From: an uncultured Prevotella sp.
GTDB lineage: Bacteria; Bacteroidota; Bacteroidia; Bacteroidales; Bacteroidaceae
Length of the DNA: 64,000 nucleotides
NCBI GenBank assembly: GCA_905233165.1
Contig: CAJODL010000005.1
Span: forward strand, 1-64,000
Direction of reading: 5' to 3'
Below, piece by piece: positions 54,184-62,790 of the stretch. Numbering within the stretch: the first letter of the stretch is position 1; each line of letters opens with the position of its first letter. Below the pieces are notes generated by a model. It did not search any database, was not told the origin of the DNA, and saw nothing but the letters and a program-made list of their open reading frames with translations. The position numbers and the translations under genes are program-made.

Positions 54184-55065
54184 ATGAATTATCAACTTAT
54201 CGACGGAAAGGCGACAGCCACAGCCATTAAGGCAGAAATAGCTCAGGAAGTAAACGACATAGTAGCCCGTGGTGGCAAGCGTCCCCATTTGGCAGCAGTT
54301 CTCGTAGGCCACGATGGTGGTTCGGAGACATATGTCAAGAACAAAGTCCTTGCCTGCGAGGCATGCGGCTTTAAGTCAACACTCATACGTTATGAAGACG
54401 ACATCACGGAGGCAGAGCTCCTTGAGTGCGTCAATCGCCTCAATAACGATGCCGACATCGACGGCTTCATAGTACAGCTGCCGCTGCCGAAGCATATCGA
54501 CGAGCAGAAGATTATCGAGGCCATCGACTACCGCAAGGATGTTGACGGCTTCCATCCAATCAATGTAGGACGTATGTCTATCGGACTCCCTTGCTTCATC
54601 TCCGCTACCCCACTGGGCATCATAACGCTCCTGAAGCGTTACAACATCCCTACCAGCGGAAAGAAATGTGTTGTTCTCGGACGCTCCAACATCGTTGGCA
54701 AGCCAATGGCACAGCTCATGATGCAGAAGGAATATGGCGACGCTACTGTCACCGTATGTCACTCCCACTCTGCCGACCTGAAGAAGGAGTGTCGTGAGGC
54801 TGACATCATCATTGCTGCCATCGGCAAGCCAGGTTTTGTCACTGCCGATATGGTAAAGGACGGTGCTGTAATCATTGATGTGGGTACTACCCGCGTTCCC
54901 GATGCTACCCGCAAGAGCGGTTTCCGCCTCTCGGGAGATGTTGACTTCGAGAATGTTGCCCCAAAGTGTTCCTTCATCACCCCCGTTCCAGGCGGCGTCG
55001 GTCCGATGACCATCTGCTCACTGATGAAGAATACGCTGATGGCGTACCAAAGGAGGAATGCATAA
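54184..55065 (+). CDS. folD: Methylene-tetrahydrofolate dehydrogenase / cyclohydrolase
   Basis: A 293-aa bifunctional enzyme of one-carbon metabolism. [12 protein letters not shown] holds the catalytic Lys, [14 protein letters not shown] binds folate, [17 protein letters not shown] is the NADP loop, and [17 protein letters not shown] is the C-terminal signature. Its order after ffh is also seen in other Bacteroidales. Confidence 0.96.
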   Translation: MNYQLIDGKATATAIKAEIAQEVNDIVARGGKRPHLAAVLVGHDGGSETYVKNKVLACEACGFKSTLIRYEDDITEAELLECVNRLNNDADIDGFIVQLPLPKHIDEQKIIEAIDYRKDVDGFHPINVGRMSIGLPCFISATPLGIITLLKRYNIPTSGKKCVVLGRSNIVGKPMAQLMMQKEYGDATVTVCHSHSADLKKECREADIIIAAIGKPGFVTADMVKDGAVIIDVGTTRVPDATRKSGFRLSGDVDFENVAPKCSFITPVPGGVGPMTICSLMKNTLMAYQRRNA

Positions 55066-55093
55066 TTCATAATGCATAATTGAAAGGTTTCAA

Positions 55094-55519
55094 ATGAATA
55101 GTTTCCGCACCTTTTTGGTTTTCGTTATCGTTAACGTTATCGTTTGTTCCGCCAACGCGGAACAGCCGTTCAAGTGCATTGTTACCAATAAGGAATATAA
55201 TGTATTCCTGCGCCTGAATCTGTACGAAGAAACCATTCCTATTCCCGGACAGGATGTCCTTGGCAATACCTTCGGTTATCTGAAGAAGCCTACCGACTCC
55301 CGCGTATGGATTATCACAGGTGTTGATATCAGTAAAGACGGCAAGAAGGCCAATCTGGAGATGGTAAACGACTATGGTTCAGAAGACCTCAATGCCGAAC
55401 TCATCATAAGCAACGACAGCACCTATATCCTGCGCCAACTCGAAGGTAGCACCATCAAGGTTGCCGGCAAGAGCAAATGGATAAAACTCCCCAAAGAACT
55501 GAAGTTTATTAAAAACTAA
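55094..55519 (+). CDS. Exported hypothetical protein, 141 aa
   Basis: It has a signal peptide (MNSFRTFLVFVIVNVIVCSANA) and a compact beta-rich body. I do not recognise the family. IPIPGQDVLGNTFGYL and RVWIITGVDISKDGKKANL are its most distinctive parts. A hairpin (GTGATTTT/AAAATCAC at 55546-55567) and a terminator follow. Confidence 0.7.
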   Translation: MNSFRTFLVFVIVNVIVCSANAEQPFKCIVTNKEYNVFLRLNLYEETIPIPGQDVLGNTFGYLKKPTDSRVWIITGVDISKDGKKANLEMVNDYGSEDLNAELIISNDSTYILRQLEGSTIKVAGKSKWIKLPKELKFIKN

Positions 55520-55588
55520 ATAAACAACACAAGCATAGCAAAAAAGTGATTTTTCGCCTAAAATCACACAAATCGAAAACAGAAACAA

Positions 55589-55618
55589 TGGCGCAAGATG
55601 CTTTTGCATCCTGCGCCA
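55589..55618 (+). terminator. Probable intrinsic terminator
   Basis: Stem TGGCGCAAGATGC / GCATCCTGCGCCA (one mismatch), loop TTTT, followed by a weak T-rich stretch. Confidence 0.6.
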
Positions 55619-55681
55619 ATTTCAATCAAAGGTCAAAGGTCTTTAACCGTTAAACGTTAACCGTTAAACGTTAACCGTTAC

Positions 55682-56254
55682 TTAACCTTCTTCCCAACCA
55701 TCGCCGGTGCCGCCTCCGGTGCTTGGATTGTCCGGTGTTGTTGGCGTTGTGGTTCCGCCACCCTGGTTCTGACCGTCGTTCTCACCAGTTTCGGTAGTGT
55801 TGTCCGGCTCCTCTACGGTGCCGTCGTCGTCACTGGTGACGCGCTTCACTTCCTTGCCGGTGCGGTCGTAGCAGGTGATGACAACAGATGTCTCCTTCAG
55901 TTCCTGCTTCAACTCAACAGCTGGTGTGAAGACGATGCGACGTGTGCGGATTAAGCCTGCCTTGACGTCGTTGACGTCAGCAACACTCTTGGCACTCAAA
56001 CCAAAACGGGCACTGCCGAGACCAGGAATAGGAATGCTATGTCCCTCAGGAAGCCATGCCTTGATAACCTCTCCGGCAGCATCCCAGCATGCTTTCATAA
56101 CTCCCTCAGAAACCCCGCTTCTGAGTGCGGCCTCACGGATAACCTTGTCTTGTGAGAGCGCCGAGTACAACTCAGGCGCCATCACGTAACGATACTCGCC
56201 GGCGTACTTGCCGACCTTGAACTTGCGTTCTTTTGCTTTAACTTTTAAAGCCAT
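55682..56254 (-). CDS. HU-like DNA-binding protein with disordered tail
   Basis: A 190-aa protein. The first 125 residues are an HU/IHF-related domain of the Bacteroidetes type (VSEGVMKACWDAAGEVIKAW, then PIPGLGSARFGLSAKSV and RRIVFTPAVELKQEL). The last 60 residues are acidic, then Gly/Thr/Pro-rich (GGGTTTPTTPDNP). Probably a nucleoid-associated protein. The promoter lies about 140 bp upstream, so the mRNA has a long leader with hairpins. Confidence 0.82.
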   Translation of the reverse strand: MALKVKAKERKFKVGKYAGEYRYVMAPELYSALSQDKVIREAALRSGVSEGVMKACWDAAGEVIKAWLPEGHSIPIPGLGSARFGLSAKSVADVNDVKAGLIRTRRIVFTPAVELKQELKETSVVITCYDRTGKEVKRVTSDDDGTVEEPDNTTETGENDGQNQGGGTTTPTTPDNPSTGGGTGDGWEEG

Positions 56255-56398
56255 AAATGTGTGTTTTTAATGGTATTAAACCTATTCGGCCAACTACATC
56301 GGGTGACCGATCCCGCGTTATTTATTGAAAAATCTCTGTCAAGAGATTGCAGACAAACTTGTTTGTATGCCTTGAGACCACTGTCTCTCATCTATTTG
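56255..56398 (-). other. Structured leader of the HU-like gene
   Basis: Between the promoter and the ATG lie a perfect hairpin AATCTCT-GTCA-AGAGATT (56331-56348), a short palindrome CAAACTTGTTTG (about 56355-56366) and a CGGG/CCCG pair near 56310-56325. Confidence 0.4.
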
Positions 56399-56406
56399 CA
56401 AAGGTA
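56399..56406 (-). promoter_or_regulatory. -7 element of the HU-like gene
   Basis: TACCTTTG on the minus strand, followed by about 140 nt of leader. Confidence 0.6.
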
Positions 56407-56506
56407 CAAAAAAAATCTGACATGTGCAAATATTTAAGCAATTATTTTTCAATAAATTGTATTTATTTTTGTCAAGTAAAATACAGAGATGTTCTTCGTA
56501 ATAAAT

Positions 56507-56537
56507 TTTGTTGTTTCAGAGAAAATTTGTACCTTTG
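56507..56537 (+). promoter_or_regulatory. Promoter of the RAYT gene
   Basis: TTTG (56507-56510), 19 bases, TACCTTTG (56530-56537); the ATG at 56548 follows 10 bases later and excludes the ORF-track start at 56347. Confidence 0.7.
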
Positions 56538-56547
56538 CTCACCGAGT

Positions 56548-57741
56548 ATGGAAGCACTATCCTATCGTCCACGTAATGCAGGTCACGACTACTATGGTCG
56601 CGGCACTTATCTCATCACCCTTGTGGTGAGCGGCAGAGAGCAGCTACTCTCCCATTTCGTGACCGATTTCGGTCGCGAACACCCTACCTCCGGTCGCGAA
56701 CACCCCACCTCCGGTCGCAAACAACCCCGCCTTGCCCTCACCCCTCTTGGCGAAGTGGTACAGGAGACATGGCTAAACATTCCCGCCCATCAGTCGGCTC
56801 ATGGCAACAACGTAGCAGTGCATGCGTGCGTATGTATGCCTGACCATTTTCATGGTGTCATAGAGGTGCTTGAGCCCATGCAATGGAGCCTTGGCGATAT
56901 CATTCAGGCCTTCAAGGCCGTCTGTACCAGCCGCTGGCAGCAAGGGCAGGGCCTCCCCTCTTCCACCAATCGGCCGATACCGGTTGATTGCTTCACCGAC
57001 AGCGCCCCAGCCTGGCTGTGCGAGAAAGCCACCCGGCATTATAATGAGGGAGCCTTGATACGCGCCATGTCAAAGAAACAGCGGCAGGAATACTACACCT
57101 TCGTAGGACGTAGCCAAAGGCCTCTTTTCGATGACAACTACGACGATACCGTATGCCTCAACGAGCGCCACCGGCAAGCAATGATAGCTTATGTGCATGA
57201 CAACCCGAGGCGTGCCATATTGCGACGACTCCTGCCCGACTACATGCGCAGATGTCTGCATGTGCAGATAGGCAACCGCAGCTATGGAGCATTCGGCAAT
57301 CTGTTCTTGCTCAGATGGCCTCGTAAGGTGCAGGTGATGTGCCACAGAAACCACCCCGTGAGTCGTCAGCCATACGAAACAACTGACGACTATGTCCGTG
57401 AACACGACCAATGGGTAGCAGAAATCATGGAAGGCGGCACAGCTATCGTCACCCCAGGCATATCACGCGGTGAACTGATGATGAAGAACGAGTGTATAGA
57501 ACAGGGCTATCCGCTGATACACCTGCAGAAGGAACCCATCGGTCAGTATTGGAAACCCGAGAAAAAACGCTTTGACGCTTGCGTAAACGGAAGTCTACTA
57601 ATCTTAGCCCCTTGGGACCTCGACACAATGGGCAATGTCGGCAATGTACCATCAGACAGCGACTACAGCCGTTTTCACAACCTCAACACACTGGCAGCAG
57701 AGATAAGCACCTTCAACAGCGAGGCAAAGATAATCAGATAA
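56548..57741 (+). CDS. REP-associated tyrosine transposase (RAYT, Y1/IS200-like)
   Basis: A 397-aa Y1-family transposase. The HUH motif appears in CVCMPDHFHGVIEVLE. YGRGTYLITLVV is the first strand, and MIAYVHDNPRRAI is the helix where the family Tyr usually sits. Near the N-terminus, GREHPTS is repeated two and a half times, encoded by a 21-bp tandem repeat (56671-56727). The C-terminal 150 residues are an extension not seen in IS200. No IS ends flank it, which fits a domesticated RAYT. Palindromes nearby may be its REP substrates. Confidence 0.85.
   Translation: MEALSYRPRNAGHDYYGRGTYLITLVVSGREQLLSHFVTDFGREHPTSGREHPTSGRKQPRLALTPLGEVVQETWLNIPAHQSAHGNNVAVHACVCMPDHFHGVIEVLEPMQWSLGDIIQAFKAVCTSRWQQGQGLPSSTNRPIPVDCFTDSAPAWLCEKATRHYNEGALIRAMSKKQRQEYYTFVGRSQRPLFDDNYDDTVCLNERHRQAMIAYVHDNPRRAILRRLLPDYMRRCLHVQIGNRSYGAFGNLFLLRWPRKVQVMCHRNHPVSRQPYETTDDYVREHDQWVAEIMEGGTAIVTPGISRGELMMKNECIEQGYPLIHLQKEPIGQYWKPEKKRFDACVNGSLLILAPWDLDTMGNVGNVPSDSDYSRFHNLNTLAAEISTFNSEAKIIR
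56671..56727 (+). repeat. 21-bp in-frame tandem repeat within the RAYT gene
   Basis: Units start at 56671, 56692 and 56713 (GGTCGCGAACACCC...). The first two differ at one position; the third is partial and diverged. Confidence 0.85.
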
Positions 57742-57777
57742 CCCTCCCCCGTTTTTTTGACTGCACAGTAAAAAAAT

Positions 57778-57815
57778 CTCCACTGCACAGGAAAAAGTTC
57801 CCGAGTGCAGTGGAG
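57778..57815. repeat. REP-like palindrome
   Basis: CTCCACTGCAC (57778-57788) and GTGCAGTGGAG (57805-57815) are perfectly complementary, with a 16-base loop containing GGAAAAAGTTCCC. Confidence 0.75.
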
Positions 57816-57837
57816 GAAAAAGGAGTGTGTGTGAAAT

Positions 57838-58048
57838 GTTCCTGATAACTTATCGGGAACAAATCAGGAACAAATCAGGAACAACTTAGAATCACACATA
57901 ACTATTTGACTTTTAGTGCTTTCCTCTTACTTTAACATTCTTGTTCCTGATGTTCCTGATAAAATACAAAAAATTGGATATTAAAGAAAGAATAGAAGAA
58001 TTAGCAGGGAAAGAATAGAACCTATCAGGAACAAAACCTATCAGGAAC
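57838..58048. repeat. Eight copies of ATCAGGAAC in both orientations
   Basis: Forward copies lie at 57852 (one mismatch), 57863, 57874, 58024 and 58040. Inverted copies (GTTCCTGAT) lie at 57838, 57943 and 57952. The 11-bp and 9-bp spacings within pairs recall iterons. Confidence 0.8.
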
Positions 58049-58114
58049 AAAAACAATGGCCTGTTCCATATATTATGAAACAGACCATGAATTATACACA
58101 CTATTATCAATCAA

Positions 58115-60886
58115 CTAAAATGGCAATTCCGGTTCTTCCGGTTCCTTTGGCTTTTGACTTGCAAGAAACTCTTTTTCTGACTGTACGTAGTAGTAATATT
58201 TCGGATCACCATTTTCGTCCCGACAGCGCCACTGCTCACCATCCTTCTCCTTCTTCGTTATGCTGGCAGGATTGAGACAGTGCAGATGGTCTGCAAATTT
58301 GCAATACTCCGTCAAGTGTTGCTTCAATATTCGCGGTATCCATACGAACTTTGTTTCATTGGTGAAGTCAGCGAGTACTTTTTCAACCTTTATCATTGTA
58401 TCCACATTACCGCTGCCGTCACAGAAATAGTCATCGGCCCACTGTTTGAAGTCCTTACCGACTGACATCAGCTGTTCGCGACGTTCTATGCGATTCAGTG
58501 GTGGCAGTATGCGTCTCTTTCCCTTTGGTAATGAGAGGTGGAACTGCACGCACTGCAGCATAAAGGCAAAGTCGAGCTGCCAGTCGTGTTCACTATACTC
58601 CGTGCCCATAAGTTCCATACCGAAGTCGTCGCGTATAGTGCGCGTCTCCTGGTAGTCGTTATTTGGAGTCTTGACGTGATAGTAGTCACTGAACGGCAGC
58701 TGCCATATACGGCCCTCTGTGCTTGGATCGTGACGTGACAACACATAGTTTGTAGCCAACACAAACTTCGGGCTCTGCGTAAACGGTATGACGTAAGAGT
58801 GTCGGTTTTTCTCCTCCACACGGAAGTCACCCGTCACCATGCCGTAGATGAAGTTGTAGTCGAACTTATTTGAACACTCATCAATGAAGACAATGTCTGT
58901 GTCGTTCGTCACTCCGTCAAACAGAAAGCGAGGCTCTCTGAATGACGTATTGCCTGCGTCTATCCTAAAGTGCTTGCGCATCGTCAAGATAGCATTAACA
59001 TAGAACGACTTTCCGCTGCGTCCGTTGCAATCATCACTATTCTCCGTCATAGTGCTATCCAGACAGATGGTAGCATAGGCTTCCGATTGCGACTTCTGGT
59101 TGTAGAGCAGATAACCCACATTGTCTATCTTGCTCACCTTGTTAAGGTCCTCCTCAGCCTTCTCTTCATCAGTCAGAGGCAGTTGCCCTTCGTCGGTCTT
59201 ACGCCAATAGATACGTGAGGTATTCAACACAAACTGCATGAAGTTACTCCGTTCTATACTGTCATTGACATCAACGTGATATGTGCCATCCTCGTCGGTG
59301 GTTATGGTAAACATTTTCGGCATCTCCCGATAGTCATGCTCTATGATGTTCTCTTCCCACACGTAGTGTCCGGCACCCTCGTTGTAAGAGTGGCGTATGA
59401 TGCTGTCTGCCGTAACCTCTACCCAGCAATTTCTGAAGAAGAAATACTGCGATGTGGAGGTAGCCTTACTGAAGTCCAAATCATCACGCTCACGCAACGT
59501 GCTCATGTGCGCTGTAGGTAAATCACGGCTACGAAGCACTCTGTCCTGCAATGCAGCAGGAAGACCATGCTTCTCCATCCAGCCTTTGAGGAACGATGCT
59601 ATAGCCTTGTGTGTCACGCGTTGCACCTTTATACCTTGTATGCGTACATACACGGGGTCACTCTGCGTCTCGTCCTTGATGGTGAAGAAGCCGTTAAGCT
59701 CAAGGAAGTAGTCAAGCGACGTACGCGAAATCTCATACGTCTTCACGCCGTTCTGCTTTTCTGCAATGTTCCAGAACTTGGCACTCTTGGCACGAGCCAC
59801 AAGTTGGTCCATAGCACTCTTCTGAGGATGCAGACGACGGAAGTCACGTAGGTCTTTACGCACGCGTCCTCTTTCATCATGCAATCCTCCCATGTCTTCT
59901 TGTGTAAGCCACGCTGTGGAGATGTCAAGATGCTCAAGTGCCATACGCTCCCCCGCCCTGATGCCGGTAGAGTCGATATCAGGAATGTTGACAATACGCT
60001 CGGCATACTTCTTTAATATGCTCAAGTCATAATCTGTCAATCCCTTTACCTCGCTATCCAGCCATACGGCGTAATAGCCAGCACTGAGAGCACTGATAGC
60101 ATCAGAACCGCCACTGACAATAAGCAGCACGGGCAGTTTTTTCTCACCACCCTCGTTATACACTTTCCGCACGGCATCGAGTCCGTAGATGTAGTTACCA
60201 TCCTTTGGCTTTTTGCCAGAAATCAGAAAGCGATGAGCCTTGTCAGGATTCTTCGGTTCATAAACCTTATAGAACACCTGCTGCTGTCCCTGTTCGTCGG
60301 TGTAGCAACACTTCTGGGCAAAGATAGGATACGTGTCCGTAGGCTTGCGTATGGTCATTTTATCACCATACACTATGCGCACCTCCTTTACGGCACACCA
60401 GCCGTACGTTTCCAAGTGTTCAGCCTTTACACCTGCACCCCAGCAGCTGAGGTCAACATTTCCGAAGCCCTCACAGAGTTCTACTTTAGGCGCACTACCC
60501 TTCTCTTCTGCCGCAGCATCACGTTGCTCAACGACAGGCTTATTGACACTCTTCGACAGCGTCTCCTGCACGCCATAGCGTTCAGCAAGTTCTTCCAGCG
60601 CCAAGCGGAAGTCGCCCTTGCCATAGCCATGCACCCACATGTAGAGGTCGATAGGCGAAAAATATCCGCCACCGTCACTCATACCATAGTCTTTCACATG
60701 CCAGCAGTCTTCTCCATCCTTTGGCGGATAGAGATATGCCGATGGCGTACGCTCATCAGAGCGAAGGCGAAAAGCCTTCTTTGTGTTGTTTACAGAATCA
60801 CCGATGTTCGGAAACAATTCTGCGATAATTTCCAGACCTCCGTTTGTATTTCTATAGAGGTCGGTTAACAATGTATTATTATACAT
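58115..60886 (-). CDS. Primase-helicase of mobile-element type (Toprim plus SF3 helicase, DUF5906-like)
   Basis: About 923 aa. An N-terminal primase-like region (DERTPSAYLYPP, HVKDYG) lacks the CHC2 zinc cysteines. It is followed by a Toprim segment (LLIVSGGSDAISALSAG; D-x-D in NIPDIDSTGIRAGERM). The C-terminal half is an SF3/D5-type helicase: Walker A NGRSGKSFYVNAI (about 634-645 in the ORF-track numbering), Walker B DIVFIDECSN and FVLATNYV. Such proteins replicate phages, plasmids and integrative elements. The ATG at 60886 is preferred over 60922. The ATCAGGAAC array lies just beyond its 3' end. No integrase or mobilisation gene is visible in the window. Confidence 0.85.
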   Translation of the reverse strand: MYNNTLLTDLYRNTNGGLEIIAELFPNIGDSVNNTKKAFRLRSDERTPSAYLYPPKDGEDCWHVKDYGMSDGGGYFSPIDLYMWVHGYGKGDFRLALEELAERYGVQETLSKSVNKPVVEQRDAAAEEKGSAPKVELCEGFGNVDLSCWGAGVKAEHLETYGWCAVKEVRIVYGDKMTIRKPTDTYPIFAQKCCYTDEQGQQQVFYKVYEPKNPDKAHRFLISGKKPKDGNYIYGLDAVRKVYNEGGEKKLPVLLIVSGGSDAISALSAGYYAVWLDSEVKGLTDYDLSILKKYAERIVNIPDIDSTGIRAGERMALEHLDISTAWLTQEDMGGLHDERGRVRKDLRDFRRLHPQKSAMDQLVARAKSAKFWNIAEKQNGVKTYEISRTSLDYFLELNGFFTIKDETQSDPVYVRIQGIKVQRVTHKAIASFLKGWMEKHGLPAALQDRVLRSRDLPTAHMSTLRERDDLDFSKATSTSQYFFFRNCWVEVTADSIIRHSYNEGAGHYVWEENIIEHDYREMPKMFTITTDEDGTYHVDVNDSIERSNFMQFVLNTSRIYWRKTDEGQLPLTDEEKAEEDLNKVSKIDNVGYLLYNQKSQSEAYATICLDSTMTENSDDCNGRSGKSFYVNAILTMRKHFRIDAGNTSFREPRFLFDGVTNDTDIVFIDECSNKFDYNFIYGMVTGDFRVEEKNRHSYVIPFTQSPKFVLATNYVLSRHDPSTEGRIWQLPFSDYYHVKTPNNDYQETRTIRDDFGMELMGTEYSEHDWQLDFAFMLQCVQFHLSLPKGKRRILPPLNRIERREQLMSVGKDFKQWADDYFCDGSGNVDTMIKVEKVLADFTNETKFVWIPRILKQHLTEYCKFADHLHCLNPASITKKEKDGEQWRCRDENGDPKYYYYVQSEKEFLASQKPKEPEEPELPF

Positions 60887-60991
60887 ATTAATAATTTTTA
60901 ATTTTATGTGGTCCCAAATCACTTTGCCGTCGGTTATTGTTTTGCCACCCCTTCATAATCGGCACGCGGCTTCGTACCTAAGAAGTTGGTG

Positions 60992-60999
60992 CAAAGGTA
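60992..60999 (-). promoter_or_regulatory. -7 element of the primase-helicase gene
   Basis: TACCTTTG on the minus strand; it implies a leader of roughly 100 nt before the ATG at 60886. Confidence 0.55.
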
Positions 61000-61357
61000 A
61001 TGTGAAAAACATGGTAAAAAAAATACCGCTATTTTCCACAGACCATAAAGTGTTGTTTATCAGATGTTTAGCATTAGCCCTGCACGTTACAGAATTAATC
61101 AACACTTTATATTGGTATTTAAATTAAAGAATTTAAGAAAACGTAATAAGAGCGTTTTAGTTGAGATTATGCAATCAGAACAAGGAAAAAGTCTTAAAAA
61201 ATACGCAAAAGTACGCAAAAGTACGGAGTATGACAAATTAGGGTCTATCGTAGTAATATTTTTTTTTTTTGAAAAATTCAACACTTGGGCATCTCTTCCG
61301 GCATCAACCCTTATCCATACGCGCCAAAAGTGTTTTCTCAAAAAAACGTCTTTTTGT

Positions 61358-61388
61358 TTTGTTAATAAAATTATTTTTCATACCTTTG
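61358..61388 (+). promoter_or_regulatory. Promoter of the methyltransferase/nuclease pair
   Basis: TTTG (61358-61361), 19 bases, TACCTTTG (61381-61388). The first gene starts 292 bases later. Confidence 0.75.
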
Positions 61389-61680
61389 CACTCAGATGCT
61401 GGCGATAGACCTCAGCGGAGGTGCTGGCATGACTTTATTGGTAAAAAATTAACAAGCGTTTGCTGTTATTCGGAACATCTTAGAATCTACCACATTCAAA
61501 AGACCAAATACCGAAGAGTAAGTTGCAAACGTCTGTGCGCATAGCATGGGCGTGACTTATCTGGTATTTGAGGCTTGTGGTAGAGCCGTAGGATGTGGAT
61601 TAGAAACGTCCATGTCTTTTTGTGCTCTGTCCATAGTCTCTTTCCTCCGAAGATAAGCAATACGCATTTATGCATAGCGT
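61389..61680 (+). ncRNA. Candidate structured leader RNA of the methyltransferase operon
   Basis: The leader holds ACCTC-AGCG-GAGGT (61409-61422), TCTACCACA (61486-61494) with TGTGGTAGA (61576-61584), and nested inside it CAAATACC (61505-61512) with GGTATTTG (61563-61570). GCGTTTGC (61456-61463) can pair with GCAAACGT (61525-61532), crossing the others. ATACGC/GCGTAT (61660-61682) would trap the start codon. This could be a cis-regulator or a separate ncRNA; I do not recognise the family. Confidence 0.5.
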
Positions 61681-62790
61681 ATGGCAAACAAAAACCTAAA
61701 TGCGGCTAAGACTGCAAAGAAGGATGAGTTTTACACGCAGTTGACAGACATAGAACGGGAGTTGCAACATTATTGGCAGCATTTTCGTGATAAGGTAGTG
61801 CTCTGCAATTGCGATGACCCTTATGAGAGTAACTTCTTTAAATATTTCGCCCTGAGATTTAACCAGTTGGGGCTGAAGAAACTTATATGCACTTGCTATG
61901 ATGGTTCTCCTCTTGCAGGTACACAACTCTCATTGTTCTCACTTGATACTGATGGTAACGAAAAGAAAACAGCATACAAAGTAGAGATAAGTGAAGTAAA
62001 GGACTTGAATGGTGATGGGGCTGTAGATTTGGCAGATGTAGAATACCTTATAAAGAATGATAAGAATGTATTATCTATCCTTCGTGGTAATGGTGATTTT
62101 CGTTCCGAAGAATGTATAGAACTGCTGAAACAAGCTGACATTGTTGTAACCAATCCCCCGTTCTCGCTGTTCCGTGAGTATATAGGGCAACTGATGAAGT
62201 ATGAAAAGAAGTTCCTGATAATAGGGAATCAGAATGGAACATCCTACAAAGAAATATTCCCTTTATTAATGAATAATGAGATATGGCTCGGATATAATTC
62301 TGGACACACATGGTTTGCTGTACCAGAGCATTATACAATTCCTGACTTCTATGATTTAAATGATGTTCAAAGGCTTCGTTCTAATGGTTATGCATATAAA
62401 GATGGAAAATTATGGAGAAACCTTGGTAATATCTGCTGGTTTACTAACCTTGACCATAAAAAACGACACGAAGAAATTGATTTAATTAATCACTATTCTC
62501 CAGAAGAATATCCTACGTATGTAAATTATGATGCAATAGAAGTGAGCAAATATACCGATATTCCATGTGATTATGATGGCTATATGGGAGTTCCTATTAC
62601 TTTTTTAGATAAATATAACCCTAATCAGTTTGAAATATTGGGAATAAGTACAGTTATTGGAACAAACAAACCTAAAGATTTACCTAAATCAAAACAAGGA
62701 GGTCCTGCATTCTATATAAAACAGAATGGTGAATACAAACGAATGTACACGAGAATCCTCATCCGCAACAAACACCCTCAAAAGATATGA
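61681..62790 (+). CDS. EcoRI-type adenine-specific DNA methyltransferase
   Basis: A 369-aa N6-adenine methyltransferase of the EcoRI methylase family. The catalytic motif IV is VVTNPPFSLFREYI (residues 156-169). KDEFYTQLTDIERELQHY opens the protein, and the N-terminal half carries NCDDPYESNFFKYF. An EF-hand-like insert DLNGDGAVDLADV (108-120) is also found, as far as I recall, in other family members. It protects host DNA or marks it for the overlapping nuclease (ATGA junction). The second half is more AT-rich than its surroundings. Confidence 0.88.
   Translation: MANKNLNAAKTAKKDEFYTQLTDIERELQHYWQHFRDKVVLCNCDDPYESNFFKYFALRFNQLGLKKLICTCYDGSPLAGTQLSLFSLDTDGNEKKTAYKVEISEVKDLNGDGAVDLADVEYLIKNDKNVLSILRGNGDFRSEECIELLKQADIVVTNPPFSLFREYIGQLMKYEKKFLIIGNQNGTSYKEIFPLLMNNEIWLGYNSGHTWFAVPEHYTIPDFYDLNDVQRLRSNGYAYKDGKLWRNLGNICWFTNLDHKKRHEEIDLINHYSPEEYPTYVNYDAIEVSKYTDIPCDYDGYMGVPITFLDKYNPNQFEILGISTVIGTNKPKDLPKSKQGGPAFYIKQNGEYKRMYTRILIRNKHPQKI

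Larger units (their letters stand above)
57742..58114. other. Spacer with REP-like palindrome and iteron-like repeats
   Basis: No gene is present. It holds an 11-bp perfect inverted repeat (57778-57815) and eight copies of a 9-bp word (57838-58048), described separately. Confidence 0.7.
60923..61680. other. Divergent intergenic region
   Basis: It contains the minus-strand promoter of the primase gene (60992-60999), the plus-strand promoter of the methyltransferase (61358-61388) and the latter's long structured leader (61389-61680). Short frames here are not convincing as genes. Confidence 0.65.

Noticed and set aside
60233-60868. 211-codon plus-strand frame opposite the primase-helicase gene
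   Set aside because: It is antisense to conserved Toprim sequence, has no promoter or recognisable domain, and is Cys/Leu/Arg-rich as expected of a shadow frame.
61064-61544. Overlapping 80-114 codon frames before the methyltransferase (61064-61408, 61269-61544)
   Set aside because: They span the promoter and leader, are AT-driven and show no protein-like pattern.
61389-61680. HEARO/omega RNA of an IscB-type nuclease
   Set aside because: The HNH gene downstream is DUF262-HNH with no RuvC motifs and no bridge helix, so an RNA-guided nuclease is not supported.
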